Part shown: piece by piece, positions 1-5,092 of the stretch | How positions within the stretch are numbered: position 1 is the stretch's first letter | Layout of the letters: every line of letters starts with the position of its first letter | DNA from: a bacterium | GTDB lineage: Bacteria > Tectomicrobia > Entotheonellia > Entotheonellales > Entotheonellaceae | Direction of reading: 5' to 3' | NCBI GenBank assembly: GCA_027294925.1 | Contig: JAPULM010000588.1 | Coordinates: 1-5,092, forward strand | Length of the DNA: 5,092 nt | Program-made: the position numbers and the translations under genes | The notes under the pieces: generated by a model | The model's input: the letters and a program-made list of their open reading frames with translations, nothing else | Told to the model about the DNA's origin: nothing | The model's database searches: none

Positions 1-1
1 C

Positions 2-64
2 GAGGTCCACTCGATCGAAGTGGTGAGCGGCACACCCCGCATCATGATCTACGAGCTGAAATAG
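2..64 (+). CDS. 3' end of an unidentified gene (partial)
   Basis: An open frame enters from the left edge and stops at TAG 62-64. The 20 visible residues end in GTPRIMIYELK, which reads like the C-terminal beta strand of a globular protein, and third codon positions are mostly G or C. It converges on the truncated tRNA-Ile and ends 32 bases before it. By insertion logic it should lie on the original chromosomal side of that site. Too little is visible to name a family, and chance openness over 20 codons cannot be excluded. Confidence 0.35.
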   Translation, partial: EVHSIEVVSGTPRIMIYELK

Positions 65-96
65 GGTCAGCGAGCGGAACTACGATCTATACCAAA

Positions 97-138
97 TGGG
101 CCTGGGTAGATTTGAACTACCGACCTCACGCTTATCAG
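97..138 (-). other. tRNA-Ile(GAT) 3' fragment, probable attachment-site remnant
   Basis: Read on the minus strand, this is the 3' part of a tRNA. It has a seven-base anticodon loop with GAT, the 3' anticodon strand GCGTG, variable loop AGGTC, a perfect T stem GGTAG/CTACC around TTCAAAT, the acceptor strand CAGGCCC and discriminator A. The five bases that should form the 5' anticodon strand read CATAT instead of CACGC, and no D arm or 5' acceptor follows. Homology therefore stops at the edge of the anticodon loop. CCA is not encoded; the next bases are TTT. A 3' tRNA piece starting in the anticodon loop is the usual core left by tyrosine-recombinase elements. By that logic, DNA left of 97 is the old tRNA flank and DNA right of 138 is inserted. 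The plus-strand reading of this piece gives the peptide GRFELPTSRLS, a familiar artefact of reading tRNA genes as protein. Confidence 0.85.
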
Positions 139-149
139 ATATGAGCCGA

Positions 150-215
150 GCGCTCGTGGGCGCTGGTGAGCGCTGGAATCAGGGGGATTTGGCCTGTTCT
201 GCGCTCGTGGGCGCT
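150..215. repeat. 15-base direct repeat beside the tRNA-Ile fragment
   Basis: GCGCTCGTGGGCGCT occurs at 150-164 and again at 201-215, 51 bases apart. Related pieces (AGCGCTGG at 169-176, AGCGCTGGTGGGCG at 220-233) fill much of the space. Repeats this close to a tRNA core could be arm-type sites for an integrase or its directionality factor, but no integrase is visible to support that. Confidence 0.6.
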
Positions 216-233
216 CGCCAGCGCTGGTGGGCG

Positions 234-584
234 ATGATACAGGTTTTGATACAGGTTTCTCAAGACACCGAGTTACGAACGTCCGAGTGCCGCGTCGTGA
301 CGGGTCAAGAACGCCTGTTCGACCAGTCGCTGTCCGACGAAGGTCAGTGGACCACCGATCTCGTGCGTGCCTCCAGAAGAACCCTCCTGCACGCGGTTCG
401 ACGCGGAGACGCGGATAAGGCGTTCAAGGTCCTTGAGCGGCTCGACCCCACGTTCGACAGGGCCTTGGCCGTTGCGAAGCCCGACTCAAGAAAAGTGGAG
501 ATTCACCTCCCCCCGAGAAGGCGACGCCATCCGTTTAAGGAGGTGAATGAGGTGATCTCTCCTCCGCGTGACAGGAATCGGTAG
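234..584 (+). CDS. hypothetical protein, weakly supported
   Basis: The frame stays open from before the tRNA fragment to a stop at 582-584. I take ATG at 234 because everything upstream in this frame is tRNA remnant and repeat DNA. The predicted product is 116 residues. From about 290 to 490 the codons show a marked G/C third-position bias and the peptide looks natural (GDADKAFKVLERLDPTFDRA, acidic and basic residues in helix-like spacing). The tail is arginine-rich (PPRRRRHP). I recognise no family, signal peptide or membrane segment. There is no convincing ribosome site before 234. It could be a small gene of the inserted element, the end of a gene truncated by rearrangement, or chance. An ATG at 96 would give a longer product, but its N-terminus would simply be translated tRNA. 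Confidence 0.33.
   Translation: MIQVLIQVSQDTELRTSECRVVTGQERLFDQSLSDEGQWTTDLVRASRRTLLHAVRRGDADKAFKVLERLDPTFDRALAVAKPDSRKVEIHLPPRRRRHPFKEVNEVISPPRDRNR
235..258. repeat. 12-base perfect tandem repeat, two copies
   Basis: TGATACAGGTTT is present at 235-246 and repeated without a gap at 247-258. It lies about 100 bases from the tRNA-Ile core. It may be a pair of protein-binding sites for recombination or a simple tandem duplication. If the ORF starting at 234 is real, the repeat encodes its first residues (IQVLIQV). Confidence 0.75.
501..548. repeat. 10-bp perfect inverted repeat
   Basis: ATTCACCTCC at 501-510 is the exact reverse complement of GGAGGTGAAT at 539-548, with a 28-base loop. No T-run follows on either strand, so it is not a standard terminator. 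It lies in the last third of the weak ORF. The right arm contains GGAGGTG, which would look like a ribosome site if a start followed, but no supported gene begins there. Confidence 0.5.
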
Positions 585-673
585 CCGCAAGGAAACTCCG
601 TAGAGCGACCGCCTGAGAGCGTTGGCAGCTCCGGTGGGGTTGGGGGGAGAGAGCCAAGCGGTTGTGGAGGCTG

Positions 674-1713
674 CTAGGATACCTCTCGTGCCTGAGAAAG
701 GCACCTCAGGGGTTTAAGCTCCGTATAATCCAGATCGAATCCGAACGCTCTTGGGTCTGTCACAGCCATCGCCTGAGTCGATTGGTAAAGCAGCGGTGCG
801 CGGATGCCAATGACAGCAAGGCGCAATCCATAACGCACGCGCTCCGAGGTTATTGGCAATAGGGTATCCCGATCGACGACACAGATCAGATCCGGCACAG
901 TGGCATAACACTCGCCATCGATCTGCGCGATCAGGTATTCGTTTTGCACTTTTATGGTCATTTCGCGCTGATCGCTAAAACTTGCCATCACAAACTCACC
1001 GACGTCAGAGCCGCCGACCATCTCGCGGCTGACGTCGACGACTTTACCCTGGAACAGATTGATTGGCGCACGATTTTACCCAGGCGTGTCGCCAGGCTGA
1101 CCGTATGATGCACGGCAACACGCTTGACCTCGGCGCCGTTCATGATGTGATCGGCGCCCATGCAGTGTCCACCCATTGCCAGGCCGACATGTCGGATGAT
1201 GCGTTCCGCCGTGGTCGAGTCATGCGCCGTTAGTATCACGCCGTTGCCGAATTCGTCCACGGCCGACATCGGTGTCGCCGAGATACCGTAGATGCTAAAA
1301 GTCATCATTTGCGTCTCGGGATAAGCGCGCCCCATGCCATCGGCGTCGACCACCGGCAGTCCCATGTGGAACGCGGTCAACAAGGGCACCAGGCCGTTGC
1401 CGCCGCCAATTTCAGCGGCAATCAGCGCGTCGGCTTTAACGTCCGCATAATCTTCTAACAGGCGCACCGCATACACACCTTCGAGGCCGTTCGGCAGCTT
1501 TTCGGTGCCGATCATCGGTGCCCCCGTGCCGCCCATTGATAGAACCGTGGCCGTGTCATCAAGATCCGCCGGCGAGATAAGCTCAACAGAGCCCGACTCG
1601 CCAAGCGCGGTGCGCAATGCCAGTTGATAGATATAGGGGTCGCCACCGCCACCGGTGCTCAGGAATGCCGTACCCAGTGCCAGGTCATCGATATTTTCGC
1701 CTGAAATGTTCAT
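674..1713 (-). pseudogene. DUF917 (S-Me-THD-type) protein, frameshifted
   Basis: The first frame, from ATG 1713, gives the N-terminal domain: STGGGGDPY at residues 19-27, EIGGGNGLVPLLTA at 101-114 and GLPVVDADGMGRAYPET at 118-134, all typical of DUF917. Family similarity stops near residue 215; the frame then runs on as junk to a stop at 988. The C-terminal domain continues in another frame from about 1063 (INLFQGKVVDVSREM) through EYLIAQIDGE, ATVPDLICVVD, RYGLRLAVIGI and DPRAFGFDLDYTEL, stopping at 674. The frames differ by what a one-base loss, or any loss of 3n+1 bases, would cause. Relatives carry roughly 15-20 more residues between the LGK-helix and the LFxGKV strand, so I infer a deletion of several tens of bases rather than a single-base error. 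Pfam, as I recall, now names this family after S-methyl thiohydantoin desulfurase. Its start overlaps the HyuA stop as ATGA. Family assignment is strong; whether any product works is doubtful. Confidence 0.88.
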
Positions 1714-3263
1714 GGCTGCAAACCGCCATCAAGCAGTAAATCTCCTACCGCTTTGGCATTGAGTCGAACGGTGCCTTCGGCCATGTAGGCGAGACTTGTT
1801 TCATCGACATAGAGGATTTCTACCGACTGTGGGTCCGCACCCATAGCCACCGCCTTGTCGCAGGCTTGCTTCTTGACGCGTGCATGGGCATCGGCGCGAG
1901 CTTCCTGTGAACGTGTGTAGAGCAACTCCGCTTCGCCACCAACCTGTGCCAATGCTGCACCAACCGCGTTGGCAATGGCGCTGTGCGGTGGCCTGATGAT
2001 CTCGCTCACACCCGCGATGTCGTCGCCGACAAGAAATGCCCCGCCGCCGACGGCGATTACCGGCAATGGCTCGGCGCTGGTCTTCACCTGGTCGATGGCG
2101 TCGGCCAGCATCGATTTCATGGTGGCGAGCGATGTGTCAATGGTGCCCTGGTCAATCGTCGCTAGAGTGGGATCACCGAAGTCGGCCAGGCCGGCAGCAA
2201 TGCCGATATCCGATGCCGTCATCACATCGCCGCCAAATACCAGGCCTTTACTGACCAACTCGTGCCCGAGCGAATCGGGACCAATACGCTCGCCCTGGCT
2301 GTGCACCACACTGCCCCCGCCCAGGCCTATCGGTAGAACGTCTGGCATCCGAAAATTGGTTCTTACCCCGCCCACCTGAACCTCGGTGCCTGAGGGTCTG
2401 GGAAAGCCGCCGCTGAGCATGCCGATGTCTGCGGTGGTACCGCCGACATCTACCACAAGCGCATCCTGCACACCGGACAAAAACAGGGCGCCGCGCATGG
2501 AATTGGTCGGACCGGATGAGAACGTCATCACCGGGTAGCGCTTCGCGGTCTCCGCGTTCATTAAGGTGCCATCGTTCTGGCTAATAAATACCGGTGCCGT
2601 GACACCTGCCGCCTTCACCGCCGCCTCGAGGGCATTGATGACGGAGTCGGCCAGGGGCCCCAGTGCCGCGTTGAGAATGGCCGCGTTCTCCCGGTCCAGC
2701 AGGCCGAGGCCACCGATTTCGTAGGAACAGGTAATGTGTGTGTCGGGGATAGCCTGGCGAAGTCGCTGCGCCAGGTGAATTTCGAGGTCTGGTTTCAGGG
2801 GTGAGAAGGTGCTGGTAATCGCGACCTGACGAACCGTTGCCTCTTTAATGCAGGCGATCAGCTCGATGATCTCATCCTCGATCAGTGGGCAGTTCTCGCG
2901 GCCGTTGTATTCGAAACCGCCGTGCAGGAAACGATGGCCACCGTTAACCGTTAGCGCAAGATTCTCTGGCCAACCCACCAGCGGCGGTATCGCCGAGCCG
3001 CCCGGTAGACTAATGCGTAGCGCAAAGACGCGCTGCAGGTCCCGCCGCGCCACCACGGCGTTAGTGAATTGCGTGGTGCCAACCATCACGCATTGAATCG
3101 ATTCAGTGCTAGCTTCACTCTGGGCCAGTACTTCGCTCAACACGTCGATGATACCGCTTAAAATGTCCGGGGTGGTCAGCGCCTTGTGACTTGCAAGTAT
3201 GTCTGCACCGGCCATCAACACGGCATCGGTGTATGTGCCACCCACGTCGATGCCCAGTCTCAT
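1710..3263 (-). CDS. hydantoinase/oxoprolinase family protein, short HyuA type
   Basis: This 517-residue protein has the actin-like ATPase fold of the HyuA/N-methylhydantoinase/5-oxoprolinase family. The Hydant_A_N part spans about residues 3-175 and opens with the phosphate-binding loop GIDVGGTYTDAVL (4-16). The Hydantoinase_A core runs about 190-440, with FSSGPTNSMRGA (248-259), a second phosphate loop VVDVGGTTADIGML (270-283), the glycine motif PIGLGGGSVV (311-320) and VGGGAFLVGDD (405-415). Members use ATP to open five-membered lactam or hydantoin rings, or to carboxylate small ketones. This short form of about 515 residues lacks the long C-terminal region of acetone carboxylase-type HyuA. 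No HyuB gene is in the window; the DUF917 gene follows by a four-base overlap and is probably the working partner. The start is fixed by the ATGA overlap with the permease stop and by GAGGGG nine bases upstream. Length looks complete. The exact substrate cannot be read from sequence. Confidence 0.93.
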   Translation of the reverse strand: MRLGIDVGGTYTDAVLMAGADILASHKALTTPDILSGIIDVLSEVLAQSEASTESIQCVMVGTTQFTNAVVARRDLQRVFALRISLPGGSAIPPLVGWPENLALTVNGGHRFLHGGFEYNGRENCPLIEDEIIELIACIKEATVRQVAITSTFSPLKPDLEIHLAQRLRQAIPDTHITCSYEIGGLGLLDRENAAILNAALGPLADSVINALEAAVKAAGVTAPVFISQNDGTLMNAETAKRYPVMTFSSGPTNSMRGALFLSGVQDALVVDVGGTTADIGMLSGGFPRPSGTEVQVGGVRTNFRMPDVLPIGLGGGSVVHSQGERIGPDSLGHELVSKGLVFGGDVMTASDIGIAAGLADFGDPTLATIDQGTIDTSLATMKSMLADAIDQVKTSAEPLPVIAVGGGAFLVGDDIAGVSEIIRPPHSAIANAVGAALAQVGGEAELLYTRSQEARADAHARVKKQACDKAVAMGADPQSVEILYVDETSLAYMAEGTVRLNAKAVGDLLLDGGLQP

Positions 3264-4555
3264 GATTGAGCACCCCTCAACATCTTGTGCTGAAGTGCCA
3301 GGAACACCAGCGAGGTTGCCAGCAGCGAATCGATAGCGGCAATTCGCGTGAAGGTAAAAATACCGGCGCCAGCTGCCACAGCAACGCCAATGCCGATCAA
3401 CCAGGCTACAAAGGCGGCAACCGATACCCGGCGTGTTACCTCGGTATCGCCGCTAAGGTACGTATCGCGTCGCAGGAAGAAATAATCGATGATATAAATT
3501 CCGGCGACTGGCGTGAAGATGACGCCCAGTGAGAAGACAAAATCGACAAAGTGATCGAGGATGCCCACCAGTGCCAGGAGAGTTCCGAGGATGCCGGACA
3601 CAACGGCAATGCGCCACTCAGCCAGGCCTTGGAATACGGCGTTGATACTCAAAGAACAGCCATAGAGATTGACGGCGTTGGTGATCCAACTGGAAAATAC
3701 CACGAAGATGAAGGCGGCAACCCCTAAACCGAGCGCGGTCATGACCTTCAACAGGTCGTCCTCGCCGGACCACAGGCCCGCCATGGCCGCGATGACGTAG
3801 ATAAAGGAGGAGGCAATCAGAAATGGTATGGCCGCCGCCAGGACGGCATCCCCCAGGGTTCGGCCATAACGGGTGAGATCGGGCGCGGCGACCGCACCGA
3901 CAATCCAGCCACCGATAATGGCCGATACGGCGTCCCCCATGCTGATGCCACCGGTGGGTTCAATGCGCAGTAAGTCAGCCAGGTCGGTACCGGTTAGCGT
4001 GATTTGTGCCAGCCACACCAGCACCAGCAGCTGAAACGGTACCAGTATCATAGACAGGAACTTGAGCGACTTGAATCCCAGTGCGGCACCCACCGTCATG
4101 AGGACGCCGCCGGCCATCACAAAAATTGATTCGGCCGCGGGCCCGCCCGTCAATGCTGTCCACAGTTCCGCCGCCCCCTGGCCGAACAGTGAGGCGTTAA
4201 CACCAAACCAGCCGAACAGGGACAAGGCCATGCACAGATTGACCAGGTTCGAACCACGTGAACCAAAGGCGTAGCGAATAATCATGTAGGAGCTGAGGCG
4301 CACCTTCACCCCAACATAACCGGTAATCGCGGCAATCAATGCCAGCACCGCGCCGCCAAAAACAAAGGCCTTGGTACTGGCGACAAGCCCCATGGTTGTG
4401 CCCAACTCAACCCCAAGAACCAGTCCGGGCAATGAAAATGCCAGGCCGCAATTGATCAGCGCAATGCGCAAACCGCCCACCCGTATCTGGGTTGGAACCG
4501 GTTCCGTTGCGTAATCTTCAAACAGGTCTGTCGATTCGTTGTTATTTTCAGCCAT
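3260..4555 (-). CDS. NCS1 family purine/cytosine-type permease (CodB-like)
   Basis: This 431-residue inner-membrane protein has the layout of the NCS1 nucleobase:cation symporters. A short polar N-terminus carries YATEPVPTQIR (15-25), and about twelve hydrophobic segments follow, near 30-50, 63-83, 103-124, 142-160, 166-188, 208-228, 235-260, 273-297, 318-334, 336-360, 376-397 and 405-423. Family signatures include FSLPGLVLGVELG (40-52), GWFGVNASLFG in TM3 (115-125), GGWIVGAVAAPDLTRYGR after TM6 (215-232), WITNAVNLYGCSLSIN (290-305) and the IIDYFFLRR loop (355-363). Known members import cytosine, purines, allantoin or hydantoins with a cation. As first gene of the operon, it probably imports the substrate of the HyuA-type enzyme, so a hydantoin-like or related ring is a better guess than cytosine. 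No strong ribosome site precedes ATG 4555; the start is chosen because the N-terminal motif begins close to it. It looks intact. Confidence 0.93.
   Translation of the reverse strand: MAENNNESTDLFEDYATEPVPTQIRVGGLRIALINCGLAFSLPGLVLGVELGTTMGLVASTKAFVFGGAVLALIAAITGYVGVKVRLSSYMIIRYAFGSRGSNLVNLCMALSLFGWFGVNASLFGQGAAELWTALTGGPAAESIFVMAGGVLMTVGAALGFKSLKFLSMILVPFQLLVLVWLAQITLTGTDLADLLRIEPTGGISMGDAVSAIIGGWIVGAVAAPDLTRYGRTLGDAVLAAAIPFLIASSFIYVIAAMAGLWSGEDDLLKVMTALGLGVAAFIFVVFSSWITNAVNLYGCSLSINAVFQGLAEWRIAVVSGILGTLLALVGILDHFVDFVFSLGVIFTPVAGIYIIDYFFLRRDTYLSGDTEVTRRVSVAAFVAWLIGIGVAVAAGAGIFTFTRIAAIDSLLATSLVFLALQHKMLRGAQS
3273..3278 (-). promoter_or_regulatory. ribosome binding site for the HyuA-type gene
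   Basis: GAGGGG on the minus strand lies nine bases before ATG 3263-3261, inside the last codons of the permease gene. It supports that start. The ATGA overlap suggests coupled translation as well. Confidence 0.55.
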
Positions 4556-4597
4556 GCGGATTTAGTCGCCGTAACAGCTCATGCACACAATGATCGG

Positions 4598-4603
4598 AGT
4601 ATA
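4598..4603 (-). promoter_or_regulatory. possible -10 box for the permease operon
   Basis: TATACT on the minus strand lies 42 bases before the permease start, which would give an untranslated leader of roughly 35 bases. No good -35 is seen: AAGACT at a 19-base spacing shares only GAC with the consensus. An activator-dependent promoter is possible. The assignment rests mainly on position. Confidence 0.35.
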
Positions 4604-4615
4604 GGCCAATTAAAC

Positions 4616-4682
4616 GGGTCAGAGTCTTTTTTGGGCCGCTATCAACTCAAGGTGGAACTGGGGGAAAAGGCTCTGAGGTCCC
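4616..4682. repeat. possible remnant of a GGGTCAGAGTC palindromic repeat element
   Basis: GGGTCAGAGTC at 4616-4626, followed by a T-run, resembles (from memory) one arm of the palindromic repeats with GGGTCAGAGTC and GACTCTGACCC ends that are dispersed in many gammaproteobacterial genomes, often near Y1-type transposases. A degraded second arm may be GGCTCTGAGGTCCC at 4669-4682: its CTCTGA pairs with TCAGAG. No transposase is in the window. The left arm lies where the -35 region of the permease promoter should be. Confidence 0.35.
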
Positions 4683-4768
4683 TCAAGAGGTGGTCAGGCC
4701 GCATATGGGCAGGCATCAACATAGGGCTTGGAGATCTAAACGCTACGCTGCGTGCGTGACCAGGCGAC

Positions 4769-4822
4769 CTCGGCCGACGGAAGGCTCCTCAGGCGTCTGG
4801 GCGCTGGAATTCCGCGGCCGAG
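4769..4822. repeat. 12-bp inverted repeat with one bulged base
   Basis: CTCGGCCG at 4769-4776, a bulged A, then CGGA at 4778-4781 pair fully with TCCGCGGCCGAG at 4811-4822, leaving a 29-base loop. The stem is very GC-rich. There is no following T-run on either strand, so it is not an obvious terminator. Confidence 0.5.
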
Positions 4823-4831
4823 TCCTCGTTG

Positions 4832-4873
4832 ACACACGGGATCTCAGAGCGCCGACCCAAGACTTCCGTGTGT
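4832..4873. repeat. 8-bp inverted repeat
   Basis: ACACACGG at 4832-4839 pairs with CCGTGTGT at 4866-4873. A competing pairing joins CTCAGAG (4844-4850) with TTCTGAG (4873-4879) with one mismatch. It lies directly after the longer stem at 4769-4822, so the two may form one folded unit. Confidence 0.4.
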
Positions 4874-4896
4874 TCTGAGGGCAAGCACACCTCGCC

Positions 4897-4918
4897 CATG
4901 GAAGACTCATGGAAGACT
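4897..4918. repeat. 11-base perfect tandem duplication
   Basis: CATGGAAGACT at 4897-4907 is repeated without a gap at 4908-4918, followed by CA as the start of a third copy. It sits just beyond the tRNA-Lys terminator and looks like a simple slippage duplication. Confidence 0.8.
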
Positions 4919-4925
4919 CACGCGC

Positions 4926-4965
4926 AAACAAGAAAGCGGCCCAAAGCTGTAAAGCCTTGAGCCGC
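4926..4965 (-). terminator. Rho-independent terminator downstream of the tRNA-Lys fragment
   Basis: On the minus strand GCGGCTCAAGGC (4965-4954), the loop TTTACA and GCTTTGGGCCGC (4947-4936) form a 12-bp stem in which ten pairs are Watson-Crick and two are G-U. The T-rich run TTTCTTGTTT follows. On the plus strand the two G-U positions become A-C mismatches and no T-run follows, so it acts on minus-strand transcripts only. It starts five bases after the discriminator base of the tRNA-Lys fragment, the normal place for a tRNA terminator. I therefore read it as that tRNA's native terminator, which marks this side as original chromosomal flank. Confidence 0.8.
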
Positions 4966-4969
4966 ATAG

Positions 4970-5011
4970 TGCCCCGCCAGGGACTCGAACCCCGAACCTA
5001 CTGATTAAGAG
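4970..5011 (-). other. tRNA-Lys(CTT) 3' fragment, probable attachment-site remnant
   Basis: The minus strand reads as the 3' part of a tRNA: anticodon loop CTCTTAA with anticodon CTT, 3' anticodon strand TCAGT, variable loop AGGTT, T stem CGGGG/CCCTG (one G-U) around TTCGAGT, acceptor strand GCGGGGC and discriminator A. The 5' anticodon strand should be ACTGA, but the bases present are ATGAA, and no D arm or 5' acceptor strand follows. CCA is not encoded. The piece is 42 bases long and breaks at the same structural point as the tRNA-Ile fragment. With its terminator still attached on the left, it looks like the displaced 3' end of a tRNA gene after insertion of an element to the right. Confidence 0.83.
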
Positions 5012-5092
5012 TTCATATCGGGGAGTTTTTGGGAGTTCCGCTGAGTAGGTCCGAGGGCGCCTAAGTGTTGCGGTTGTTGGCGTTACGAGGAC
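5012..5092. other. start of a probable second inserted element, with GGGAGTT repeats
   Basis: GGGAGTT occurs at 5021-5027 and 5031-5037, exactly ten bases apart, starting ten bases from the break in the tRNA-Lys fragment. One-helical-turn spacing next to a recombination core would suit protein binding by an integrase or accessory factor. No gene is visible in the remaining bases. An integrase gene beyond the window edge would be expected if this reading is right. Confidence 0.45.

Larger units (their letters stand above)
4627..4925. other. non-coding stretch of about 300 bases
   Basis: I see no believable gene here. The short open frames on both strands give arginine-, serine- and threonine-rich peptides with no family look. 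Apart from the possible repeat remnant at its left edge, the stretch holds two inverted repeats (4769-4822 and 4832-4873) and an 11-base tandem duplication (4897-4918). It separates the operon promoter from the tRNA-Lys terminator and may be decayed DNA or an unrecognised small RNA locus. Confidence 0.5.

Noticed and set aside
96..233. N-terminal extension of the left ORF starting at ATG 96 (GRFELPTSRLS peptide)
   Set aside because: This is the plus-strand translation of the minus-strand tRNA-Ile fragment and adjoining repeats, a well-known annotation artefact, not protein.
585..673. Possible group II intron-like or other structured RNA, suggested by GGAAACTCCG and GGGGGGAGAGAG
   Set aside because: No domain V hairpin, no reverse transcriptase and no consistent stems were found; the resemblance is only to short purine-rich words.
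691..710. CCTGAG/CTCAGG hairpin as a terminator for the operon
   Set aside because: The stem is only 6 bp, overlaps the last codons of the DUF917 gene and has no T-run on the minus strand. No clear operon terminator was seen.
723..729. TATAAT on the plus strand as a promoter
   Set aside because: There is no acceptable -35 about 17 bases upstream, it lies antisense inside the DUF917 gene, and no plus-strand gene follows.
1045..1080. Programmed -1 frameshift joining the two DUF917 halves
   Set aside because: The frame change has the right sign, but there is no X XXY YYZ heptamer in phase and the family linker seems to be missing, so deletion is the simpler reading.
1969..2379. Long plus-strand open frame opposite the HyuA gene
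   Set aside because: It is a shadow of the intact minus-strand gene, with a proline- and serine-rich low-quality peptide and no family features.
4743..4967. Minus-strand open frame at the right end
   Set aside because: It runs through the tRNA-Lys terminator hairpin and the tandem duplication, and the peptide has no recognisable features.

Overview
The window looks like bacterial accessory DNA. A three-gene catabolic operon lies between two truncated tRNA genes of the kind left by tyrosine-recombinase integration. Moderately GC-rich codon use, ATGA gene overlaps and a proteobacterial style of operon suggest a proteobacterium. The host class is not settled: the tRNA-Ile fragment would fit several phyla, and neither tRNA fragment is followed by an encoded CCA.

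Left part (1-673). The first 64 bases are the 3' end of a plus-strand gene that runs in from outside. Bases 97-138 are the 3' part of a tRNA-Ile(GAT) on the minus strand, broken exactly at the 5' edge of the anticodon loop. To its right is a zone of short direct repeats (150-258), possibly recombinase arm sites, then a weakly supported hypothetical ORF (234-584). A 10-bp inverted repeat lies near the end of that ORF, and 585-673 holds nothing I recognise.

Centre (674-4555). All three genes are on the minus strand, transcribed right to left: an NCS1 (CodB-like) permease, a short hydantoinase/oxoprolinase HyuA-type ATP-dependent enzyme, and a DUF917 (S-Me-THD-type) protein. Each junction is an ATGA overlap, so translation is probably coupled. 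The likely job is uptake of a nitrogen-containing five-membered ring (hydantoin, thiohydantoin or pyrimidine-like) followed by ATP-dependent opening or desulfurisation of the ring. No HyuB is present, and the DUF917 protein seems to take the partner position. The DUF917 gene is split into two frames with a probable missing linker, so the last step is probably dead or altered in this genome.

Right part (4556-5092). A possible -10 box lies ahead of the permease, next to a short repeat resembling one arm of a GGGTCAGAGTC palindromic element. Then come about 280 bases of non-coding DNA with several inverted repeats, a clear minus-strand Rho-independent terminator, and 5 bases beyond it the 3' part of a tRNA-Lys(CTT). 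That tRNA is also cut exactly at the 5' edge of the anticodon loop. The terminator is best read as the native terminator of the tRNA-Lys gene, so DNA left of 4970 was the original flank of that tRNA and DNA right of 5011 belongs to a second inserted element.

I found no integrase, CRISPR, defence or toxin gene. The most notable points are the paired 42-base tRNA scars with identical breakpoints and the broken DUF917 partner of the HyuA operon.
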